The notes below the pieces were generated by a model that worked only from the letters and a program-made list of their open reading frames with translations, was not told the origin of the DNA and did not search any database. Shown one piece after another: positions 1 to 5,326 of a stretch of DNA of 8,386 bases. Source of the DNA: CAYLJO01 sp964383905. Lineage in GTDB: Bacteria > Acidobacteriota > Blastocatellia > Pyrinomonadales > Pyrinomonadaceae. The position numbers and the translations under genes were made by a program. The stretch spans positions 1-8,386 of the forward strand of contig CAYLJO010000260.1 in NCBI GenBank assembly GCA_964383905.1, read 5' to 3'. Position 1 is the first letter of the stretch; every line of letters starts with the position of its first letter.

Positions 1-286
1 TTCTGTTCCCGGTCATTGACAGCAACGAATAATAGGACCTGAATATTAACGGTAACCAGTGCGATAGGGCACCCGATTCGTAGCCGCACAGTGCGTGCTC
101 GCATAAAACTATGACATGATCGAAGATAAAATGAGCTAAAATTCCTGCGATCCTTGTATGCATAAAGATGGCAGCGCACAAAGAAGAAGCAGTCAGTTAA
201 GGGAGCAGAATAACTATAAGGGCGCCCCTCAAGTGGTAACTTGAAGGTCTTCAATGTCTCTAAGTTACTCGCGAAAGAAGAGCCCT
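1..286. other. Non-coding left edge, possible IS110 5' end
   Basis: No recognisable gene is visible in this stretch. It ends directly at the start codon of an IS110-type transposase remnant, so part of it is probably the left end of that element. Members of this family carry no obvious terminal inverted repeats, and in the IS110 group the non-coding left end encodes the bridge RNA. A 6-bp perfect stem with a 4-base loop (229-244) lies about 40 bases before the start codon. The outer boundary of the element cannot be placed. A short ATG reading frame at 158-244 has no support. Confidence 0.3.
229..244 (+). other. Small hairpin upstream of IS110 remnant
   Basis: TCAAGT (229-234) and ACTTGA (239-244) form a perfect 6-bp inverted repeat around the loop GGTA. 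It could be one stem-loop of a degraded IS110 bridge RNA, or it could be chance. The position, in the 5' non-coding region of the transposase, is the only argument for function. Confidence 0.25.
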
Positions 287-427
287 ATGAAAAAGTATTA
301 TGTCGGGATGGACGTTCACAATGCAACCATCGCCATTGCGGTGCTGGATGCTTTCGGCAAAATCAGTGACATGCTCAGCGACCTCTTCCGGGCGACCAGG
401 TCGGCCCATTGGAATACCTCCCAGTGA
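287..427 (+). pseudogene. IS110-family transposase, N-terminal remnant
   Basis: The ATG at 287 follows an AAGAAGAG purine run and opens a reading frame beginning MKKYYVGMDVHNATIAIAVL. This matches the start of IS110-family DEDD transposases, where GxDVHK-type residues begin the RuvC-like domain. Asp9 would be the first catalytic acidic residue. Similarity continues to about Gly24-Lys25 (about position 361), after which the frame enters unrelated DNA and stops at 425-427. Intact proteins of this family are roughly 300-450 residues, so over 90% is missing, including the rest of the RuvC-like domain and the C-terminal serine-containing domain. It cannot be active. The DNA that follows is antisense coding sequence of a dehydrogenase fragment. 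Confidence 0.8.
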
Positions 428-532
428 GTCCATCAGCCCTTGCCAAGCCGTATCAAGGTCGGCGCCGGCCTTCTCCGCCAATCGCTCGATGAGTCTCTCA
501 GCCGCCTTCGTCTCGATGAAACCAGGCGCAAC
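371..532 (-). pseudogene. Short-chain dehydrogenase (SDR) fragment
   Basis: Read on the minus strand, the frame gives VAPGFIETKAAERLIERLAE and then, further on, GGIPMGRPGRPEEVAE. These are the segment after the catalytic YxxxK helix (the PG-x-I/V-x-T loop) and the later GRPxxPEEVA motif of classical SDR NAD(P)-dependent oxidoreductases. About 54 residues remain of a protein that is normally about 250-260. The N-terminal Rossmann GxxxGxG motif, the catalytic Ser-Tyr-Lys and the C-terminal DGG segment are all absent. At the high-coordinate end the fragment joins the truncated FAD oxidoreductase. At the low-coordinate end it joins the IS110 remnant. It has no start of its own and is a relic. Confidence 0.75.
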
Positions 533-1811
533 TTTCTTCCAAACGGCGAATCAGATAGCGCGACATGCTTTCCGCCAGCCCAGTCGAGCGAACCAGCACG
601 TGAACGCGCCTGGCGGTTCGCGCGAGAAACGTCGCCGCTTGCCCGGCGGAGTTTCCCCCGCCCACAACCACTACCTCGTCACCGACGCATAACTGTGCCT
701 CCATAGGTGTTGCGCCGTAATACACACCCGCGCCTTCAAACTGCGACAGTTTTTCGAGTGATAGTCTGCGGTAGGCCGCACCGGTGGCGATGATCACTGG
801 GCGCGCAGGTACACGGGGGCCTTCGTCGATCTCGATGGCATAGGGCTTCCGCTCGCACGCCAGTTTCTTCGCTCCCTTAGCGATCATCACCTGGGCGCCG
901 AACTTCTGTGCCTGCGTGTAAGAGCGCGCTGCGAGTTCCTGGCCCGAGATGCCTGTCGGGAAGCCTAAGTAGTTCTCGATCTTGGAACTCGAGGCGGCTT
1001 GTCCACCTGGTGAGTTTGATTCCATGACCAGGACATCGAGCCCCTCTGACGCGCCGTAGACGGCCGCCGTCAGGCCGGAGGGTCCGGCGCCAACAATGAC
1101 CAGATCGCGGAGCTGTGTCTGGTCAATTGCCTCGTTGAAGCCGAGGCAGTCGGCAATCGCCTGATTAGTAGGGTTCCGCAGTACTATCTCGCCACGACAA
1201 ATTAAAACGGGCACGTCTCCCTCGTTGACGTGGAAATGATCCAGCAGATCCTGAACGCCTTGCTCCCGGTCGAGGTCGATGAACGAGTACGGATAACCGT
1301 TACGCGTCAGGAATTCTTTGATGCGGAGCGTTCCGCCGCAATGGTTCGACCCGACGAGCACGACGTCTCCGAACCCATGAGCAATCAACTCGACCCTGCG
1401 GAGGATAAAGGCCCGCATCAGGATATCGCTCAGCTCGCTGTCTGTTTGCACAAGAGCAAGCAAACTCTCACGATCGACTTCGATCACTTCGCCGGCCTCG
1501 GCGACGCGGATTTGAGCAAACCCGCGGCGGCCGGAGAGCATGTTAATTTCGCCGGTGAACTGGCCCGGTCCGAAGACCGCTACCAGTTCCTCGCTTTCGC
1601 ACGCCTTCCGGACAATGTGCACCTGGCCAGCCGTGACAACAAAGAATCTTGTGCTTTGCTCACCCGCTTCGACCAGCACCTCGCCAGGCTTCACCTGAAG
1701 CGCGTGTCCGTGCGCAGCGATGCGTGCGGCCTGCGCCGGCGTCAAGGTCGGAAATACCTGGTCGGCGCGAGAGTCCGGAGTCAATCGAACTGGCTGAGTA
1801 CTATCGGTCAT
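498..1811 (-). pseudogene. Truncated cNMP-binding/Trx-like/FAD oxidoreductase
   Basis: From the ATG at 1811 the frame encodes 437 residues. Residues about 17-140 are a cyclic-nucleotide-binding fold (GQFTGEINML). Residues 148-225 are a thioredoxin/glutaredoxin-like fold with one cysteine (SNHCGG). Residues 236-425 are a thioredoxin-reductase-like flavoprotein with the FAD motif GAGPSG at 241 and the NADPH motif GGGNSAG at 384. The redox CxxC of true thioredoxin reductases is not seen; the equivalent place reads GVYYGATPMEA. The start is chosen because GAGGGGG lies 10 bases upstream; the frame is open to 2033 but that would overlap rsgA. Similarity ends near Glu425-Glu426. The remaining dozen residues come from SDR DNA read out of frame, so the rest of the NADPH domain and the C-terminal FAD-binding GD motif are lost. 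The full family length is about 550 residues. The product is probably inactive as an oxidoreductase. Confidence 0.8.
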
Positions 1812-1913
1812 CGCGATGAGACCCCCTCTGTCATGAGTGCCCGGTGTGTCTGTCAATCGGGGCCAGCTTTTGGCTGAGCCATTCGTACCAACGTCGCAAC
1901 AAATCTTTGCTCT

Positions 1914-1945
1914 ATAATACGTGGGACGCCGGCGGAATGGTATCA
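1914..1945 (-). promoter_or_regulatory. Possible promoter of the FAD oxidoreductase
   Basis: In the 167-bp gap after rsgA the minus strand reads TATTAT (1919-1914), a good -10 box, about 100 bases before the ATG at 1811. The only -35 candidate, TGATAC (1945-1940), is weak and 20 bases away. TATAAT is also present on the plus strand at the same place, so the direction is uncertain. Confidence 0.25.
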
Positions 1946-1978
1946 CGAGATCGGAGGTTTGGCCCCTAGCGCTCGATC

Positions 1979-3064
1979 TCATCCCTGCTTCATTCGTGCC
2001 CTCTGGCTGGCTAGGCGCGAGAGTTTCTTCCACCTCTTCTTTTCGGCGATCTGGGCACTCTTGTCCTGCTTGCGGGCCAGATAATTCAGCTCCTTTTGCA
2101 ACTTCTCGTAGCTGCGATACCTTGCGGCATCAATCGCTCCTTCGGCCAAAGCCTCGCGGACCGCGCACCGCGGCTCATCCTGATGCCGGCAATCGCTGAA
2201 GTAGCAGCGGCCGGCCAAGGCTTCGATGTCGTCAAAGGTGCGGTGCAGTCCGCCTTCCCCATCCCAGAGTTGCAACTCGCGCATCCCCGGCGTGTCGAGC
2301 ACAAGCACTCCCTGCGGCAAGAGAATCAACTCGCGATATGTCGTCGTGTGCCGGCCGCGATCATCGTGCTCACGCACCTCTTGTACCCTTTGAAGATCAC
2401 AGCCGATTACGTGATTGATGAGGGTTGATTTTCCCACTCCGGATGAGCCTAAGAGCGCCACGGTTTTCCCCTTTCGGAAGTATCGCGCCAACTCATCCAG
2501 CCCCTCTTGCTTGACGACACTGACGGCGTGGATGGGCACGCCGCTCGCCAGCATGCGAATTTCCGCGAGCCGATCTTCGACCTCATCGCACAGGTCGGAC
2601 TTGCTCAGGACGATGACCGGATCGGCGCCGCTCGACCAGGCGGCGATCAAGTAGCGTTCGACCCTGCGTGGGTTGAAATCCTGATTGAGCGAGGTGACCA
2701 GGAAGACGGTGTCGATATTGGCCCCGACGACCTGTTCTTCGGTGCGAGAGCCTGCCACCTTGCGCGTGAACTTACTCCTCCGCGGCAAGACGGCATGGAT
2801 CGTCGCCTTGTTATCTTCCGGGCGCGCCCGGATCACGACCCAGTCACCCACCGCGGGCAGGGCTTCTCGGCTCACGGCCTCGTGCCGGAGTTTTCCCGCG
2901 ATTTCGGCGAGCGCCTCTCCCCGCTCAGTGTAGATACGGTAGAAGTGTTTGTATTCGAGCATGACGCGGGCAGCCTTGTAATCGCTTGTAGAGTAAGGTT
3001 GGAAATAGGCCTCAAAAAATTCACTCCAGCCGAAAGCTGCCAGGCGATGAGCATGAAAATTCAT
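1979..3064 (-). CDS. rsgA: Ribosome small-subunit-dependent GTPase A (RsgA)
   Basis: RsgA is a GTPase that binds the 30S subunit late in assembly and promotes its maturation. The 361-residue protein has the expected order: an OB fold at about residues 38-95, then a circularly permuted G domain with G4 (SKSD, 154-157) before G1 (GSSGVGKST, 206-214), the G2 threonines in RGRHTTT (236-242) and G3 (DTPGM, 257-261). A C-terminal zinc site is formed by Cys287, Cys292, His294 and Cys300. A Lys/Arg-rich tail follows. The start is the ATG at 3064 because GGAG lies nine bases upstream. A TTG at 3079 is in frame but would place the GGAG inside the gene. G4 has Ser instead of the usual Asn, a variant seen in this family. 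The gene appears complete and is separated by 167 bp from the oxidoreductase downstream. Confidence 0.95.
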   Translation of the reverse strand: MNFHAHRLAAFGWSEFFEAYFQPYSTSDYKAARVMLEYKHFYRIYTERGEALAEIAGKLRHEAVSREALPAVGDWVVIRARPEDNKATIHAVLPRRSKFTRKVAGSRTEEQVVGANIDTVFLVTSLNQDFNPRRVERYLIAAWSSGADPVIVLSKSDLCDEVEDRLAEIRMLASGVPIHAVSVVKQEGLDELARYFRKGKTVALLGSSGVGKSTLINHVIGCDLQRVQEVREHDDRGRHTTTYRELILLPQGVLVLDTPGMRELQLWDGEGGLHRTFDDIEALAGRCYFSDCRHQDEPRCAVREALAEGAIDAARYRSYEKLQKELNYLARKQDKSAQIAEKKRWKKLSRLASQRARMKQG

Positions 3065-3387
3065 GGTTAGTCTCTCCAAAAAAGTCTGACCGGCCTAGCC
3101 GGATCACCGCGCGAGAACTCGATCAGGCTGTCGTCACCTCATCGGTGGTCTGCGGCAGGTCGAGAGATTGCCGAGCACGAAAGCCCCCGAAACATGCTGA
3201 GTCGTGCCGGTCGCGCGTTTTGCTAATGGATCCTAAGCGGTTGTCGGAGTGGATGAACTGCTCTTGTGCTGGCGCAGGCTAAAATACCTCATCGCCGGGA
3301 GCAACGAGACTATCTGCTGCACACAAATAAACCGTCAGGCAAAGACGAGGCCCGATTATACCTGTGGTTTACCCCGCCGCGAGCAAC
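3065..3387. other. Intergenic region without a recognisable gene
   Basis: About 320 bp upstream of rsgA shows no convincing coding sequence on either strand. It contains a small perfect hairpin, CCGGC-CTA-GCCGG (3090-3102), just upstream of the rsgA ribosome binding site. It also holds a minus-strand TATAAT (3360-3355) with TTGCTC 20 bases further upstream, a spacing longer than ideal. The latter could drive rsgA with a leader of about 290 bases, but this is weak. Confidence 0.3.
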
Positions 3388-3606
3388 TCATTTTAGAGGA
3401 CAATCATAGGCGCTCTTGACCAAGAAGAAATTACTATCAACCACCACCACCTTGGTCCCGTGGAGGATTGAGTATTTCTCCAGCCAGCGTTTCACGTCGG
3501 TATTACTGCCAACTCGAAAGAAGAGATCGTACACGGAAAGCTTAGCTGAAAGCAACTCCCGATTCAGATCAAGCCCAGATCTTTGGCTTCGAGCACTCGG
3601 CAGGAG
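3388..3606 (-). pseudogene. Unidentified protein, C-terminal fragment
   Basis: The minus strand is open for about 70 codons ending in TGA at 3388-3390. It contains a coding-looking stretch that includes DLFFRVGSNTDVKRWLEKYS and then ILHGTKVVVVDSNFFLVKSA. The alternation of a basic/acidic amphipathic helix and a hydrophobic beta strand ending in Asp looks like real protein, but I do not recognise the family. There is no good start codon or ribosome binding site. A second frame over 3560-3655 reads CRVLEAKDLGL, so the piece may also be frameshifted from a longer upstream part. It is probably a relic of a gene whose 5' half was lost where the opposite-strand amidohydrolase tail begins. Confidence 0.35.
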
Positions 3607-3613
3607 CGATCAA

Positions 3614-3730
3614 GTTTTGCCGGATACGAAGTTATCTGTGCGGCGCGTCGTCTTTATGATGAAGGGCGGCATCGTTTACAAGAACGCCGCGCGCGGTGCG
3701 ATCCCTGTTTACGCCGGCACTCAGCCTTGA
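3614..3730 (+). pseudogene. Amidohydrolase-like C-terminal tail
   Basis: The plus strand reads SVRRVVFMMKGGIVYKNAAR shortly before a stop at 3728-3730. This resembles the final beta hairpin of metal-dependent amidohydrolases (imidazolonepropionase-like group), which typically end in xxVxxVMKxGxVYKN close to the C-terminus. Only about 25-30 codons of similarity are present, and the catalytic domain with its His-x-His metal site is missing. The DNA just before it is the antisense fragment at 3388-3606, so the two pieces meet near 3600. The identification rests on one short motif and could be wrong. Confidence 0.4.
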
Positions 3731-3821
3731 TTCACCTCGCGCGGGCCACTACATGTTAGGCGTCTTGACGCGAATTAAAGTCTTGATCGGTGCGTCATCT
3801 ATGGATAACGCTTCCGATGAA

Positions 3822-3850
3822 TTCAAAGGTGGGTCAGTCAAGTATATAAT
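3822..3850 (+). promoter_or_regulatory. Sigma70-type promoter candidate for GNAT gene
   Basis: TTCAAA (3822-3827) and a consensus TATAAT (3845-3850) are separated by exactly 17 bases. Transcription would start near 3857 and give a leader of about 120 bases before the acetyltransferase ATG at 3979. The leader includes a purine-rich run (about 3870-3880) with no start codon at a suitable distance. Confidence 0.4.
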
Positions 3851-3978
3851 GATCTTAGTTTTAGCCGGAGAGGAGAGGATCTTATACGGGGCCGGAAAGT
3901 GCCTCCCGCTGCGACGCAAGCGCACAGGTAAAAGATGATCATAGTCACACATCCCAAGCTTGAGGACTGCAATCAAGA

Positions 3979-4500
3979 ATGCCCTTTGATCTCCAACCCA
4001 TCTTGAAAGGCGAGTTGCTCGGACTCAGACCGCTTCGAGCCGAGGATTTCCGTGACCTTTACGCCGTGGCCGCAGACCCGCTCATTTGGGAACAACATCC
4101 GATCAAAGACCGTTACCAAGAAGAGGTTTTCAAGGAATTCTTTCGTGAAGCATTGGAATCCGGTGGGGCGTTGATCGCTATTGATTCCAAAGACGGGCGA
4201 GTCATCGGGTCGTCGCGATTCCACGGGTACGACGAAGAAAAAAGCGAGATCGAAATCGGTTGGACGTTCCTTGCCAGGTCCCACTGGGGCGGCCATTACA
4301 ACCGGGAGATGAAACGGCTCATGCTACGGCACGCCTTCAGGTTCGTTGAGAGCGTTATCTTTCTCGTCGGGCCACAGAATTTGCGCTCGCAGCTGGCGGT
4401 GGAAAAAATAGGCGCAGTCCGTGTGGGATCAAGGGCGGACGGGGGTGGCCGAGACAGTTTTGTCTACCGAATCACTCGTTCAAGTTTTGCGCCAGATTAA
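3979..4500 (+). CDS. GNAT-family N-acetyltransferase (RimJ/RimL-like)
   Basis: This family transfers the acetyl group of acetyl-CoA to an amine, often a protein N-terminus or a small molecule. The substrate here cannot be told. The 173-residue protein begins LKGELLGLRPLRAEDF, the usual first strand of the Acetyltransf_3 type. It continues with EIGWTF (92-97), followed by the WGGHYNREMKRLML region (103-116), which is the acetyl-CoA pyrophosphate-binding loop and helix. It then has the conserved VGPQNLRSQLAVEKIGA segment (130-146), where Asn134 is the typical helix residue. The start is the ATG at 3979, with GAGGA 12 bases upstream, slightly far. Length is normal for the family. The stop codon at 4498-4500 touches a broken merR segment, so the last few residues may derive from a junction, but the domain itself is complete. 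Confidence 0.88.
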   Translation: MPFDLQPILKGELLGLRPLRAEDFRDLYAVAADPLIWEQHPIKDRYQEEVFKEFFREALESGGALIAIDSKDGRVIGSSRFHGYDEEKSEIEIGWTFLARSHWGGHYNREMKRLMLRHAFRFVESVIFLVGPQNLRSQLAVEKIGAVRVGSRADGGGRDSFVYRITRSSFAPD

Positions 4501-4568
4501 AAATTGGTGAAGTATCTAAACTGAGCGGTGTCAGCATCGAGACACTGCGTTTTTATGAGAGGGATGGA
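4500..4568 (+). pseudogene. MerR-family regulator, DNA-binding fragment
   Basis: The frame reads KIGEVSKLSGVSIETLRFYE followed by RDG. This is the helix-turn-helix and start of the wing of a MerR-type regulator (family signature IGE-x-[AS]-K-x-[ST]-GVS-x-x-[TA]-[LI]-R-[FYH]-YE). The codon before Lys is TTA and no in-frame start with a ribosome binding site precedes it, so the first one or two codons are gone. After Gly the sequence switches to P-type ATPase DNA. MerR regulators bind an inverted repeat between -35 and -10 and respond to metals or oxidants through a C-terminal effector domain, which is absent here. The adjoining ATPase tail suggests a CueR-like copper sensor, but that is inference. 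Confidence 0.8.
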
Positions 4569-4569
4569 A

Positions 4570-4863
4570 GTAGCAATCGAAGCTTCTGACATCACTCTCA
4601 TCAAAGGTGATTTGCGCGGTGTGATGACGGCGATTGCGCTCTCACGCGCCATGATGCGGACGATCAAGCAAAATTTGTTCTGGGCATTCATCTACAACAT
4701 CCTCGGTATTCCTATCACAGCCGGGCTTTTCTACCCCTTAATGGGCTGGCTGTTTTCACCAATCATCGCCAGCGCGGCGATGTCGCTATCGAGCGTTTCG
4801 GTGGTTACAAACAGCCTGCGGCTGCGACGTTTTCGCCCGGCCGCCCAGGAATATCTCCACTAA
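4570..4863 (+). pseudogene. Copper-type P1B ATPase, C-terminal fragment
   Basis: The last 97 codons of a heavy-metal P-type ATPase remain. They begin VAIEASDITLIKGDLRG, the end of the phosphorylation domain just after the hinge GDGxND motif. Two closing transmembrane helices follow, with YNILGIPITAG in the first and SPIIASAAMSLSSVSVVTNS in the second. In CopA the YN of the seventh helix and the MxxSS of the eighth contribute to the Cu(I) site; both are visible here. The phosphorylated DKTGT, TGE, the CPC of helix six and the N-terminal metal-binding domains are missing. A frame starting with GTG at 4528 or ATG at 4564 would yield only this stub, so it is not functional. It stops seven bases before the stop of the convergent receiver gene. 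Confidence 0.85.
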
Positions 4864-4870
4864 AATCTCC

Positions 4871-5242
4871 TCAATCGACTTGGGTGTTCAACCGTAGGAT
4901 TTCGGCGAGATTTTTGGTGAAAGCAGAGCGCGTCATGACACGGTCGAAGCCCGCCTGCTCGGCCTGCTGTTTGAGCGCAGTTTGCACATGAGAGTAAAAA
5001 CCTAGTAGCGGCACCATCCGCAGTGGCTCGTCTGCTTTCAGGGATTGGGCGAGAGCTAAAGGCTCTAATTGCCTTGATTGAAGATCGACGATGATTAGCG
5101 CCGGCGTAATCTCATGGGCCGCTTTCCGCACCGCGTCTACGCTTCGCGCAAAAATCACGTCCTGTCCGATATGTTCCGCCGTCGCCCGAATCTTCGCGGC
5201 GAAGAACATATCGTCGACGGCGGCGATGATCCGGCGGTTCAC
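4871..5242 (-). CDS. Small response-regulator receiver-like protein
   Basis: This 123-residue single-domain protein has the alternating strand/helix pattern of CheY-like receivers. Tandem acids D10-D11 follow the first strand, LIIVDL places a candidate phosphoacceptor at Asp53, and PLLGFYSH provides Ser84 at the switch Thr/Ser position. Where a receiver normally has its invariant Lys, the sequence reads MTRSAF, with Arg105 at the likely place. It may therefore be an atypical or non-phosphorylated receiver. There is no output domain. The GTG at 5242 is preferred as start because GGAGAT lies eight bases upstream. The in-frame ATG at 5266 has no ribosome binding site and would place that GGAGAT inside the gene. 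It is divergent from the phosphatase-family gene at 5327. The partner kinase is not in this window. Confidence 0.75.
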   Translation of the reverse strand: MNRRIIAAVDDMFFAAKIRATAEHIGQDVIFARSVDAVRKAAHEITPALIIVDLQSRQLEPLALAQSLKADEPLRMVPLLGFYSHVQTALKQQAEQAGFDRVMTRSAFTKNLAEILRLNTQVD

Positions 5243-5326
5243 TTGTAGGGATCTCCTCTCTGTCATTGCCGCATCAAATGGCGGACATTTTGCAATATTA
5301 CAGAGTTCGCGCAAAGATAGGGTTCG
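5243..5326. promoter_or_regulatory. Divergent intergenic region
   Basis: These 84 bp separate two divergent genes and must hold both start regions unless one depends on a more distant promoter. An AT-rich core TGCAATATTACA (5291-5302), nearly palindromic, could supply a -10 element in either direction. No well-spaced -35 box accompanies it. AGGG five bases before the ATG at 5327 is a modest ribosome binding site. Confidence 0.3.

Noticed and set aside
1230..1877. Plus-strand frame of 215 codons
   Set aside because: It is antisense to the cNMP/FAD oxidoreductase, whose protein is clearly conserved. The frame has no domain and no ribosome binding site.
1947..1980. Inverted repeat GAGATCG/CGATCTC at the end of rsgA as a terminator
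   Set aside because: The loop is about 20 bases and there is no T-run, so it does not look like an intrinsic terminator.
1812..2033. N-terminal extension of the FAD oxidoreductase back to 2033
   Set aside because: It would overlap the end of rsgA and adds residues with no family similarity. The ATG at 1811 has a GAGGGGG ribosome binding site.
2507..3070. Plus-strand frame of 187 codons
   Set aside because: It lies entirely on the opposite strand of rsgA, which has all expected motifs. It is a shadow of high-GC codon structure.
3749..3976. Minus-strand frame of 75 codons upstream of the acetyltransferase
   Set aside because: There is no ribosome binding site and no recognisable motif, and it covers the likely plus-strand promoter and leader.
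4528..4863. A complete 111-residue membrane protein or a MerR-ATPase fusion regulator
   Set aside because: The similarity is purely to the last part of a P-type ATPase, and the MerR and ATPase parts are in different reading frames at the junction. No functional fusion is possible.
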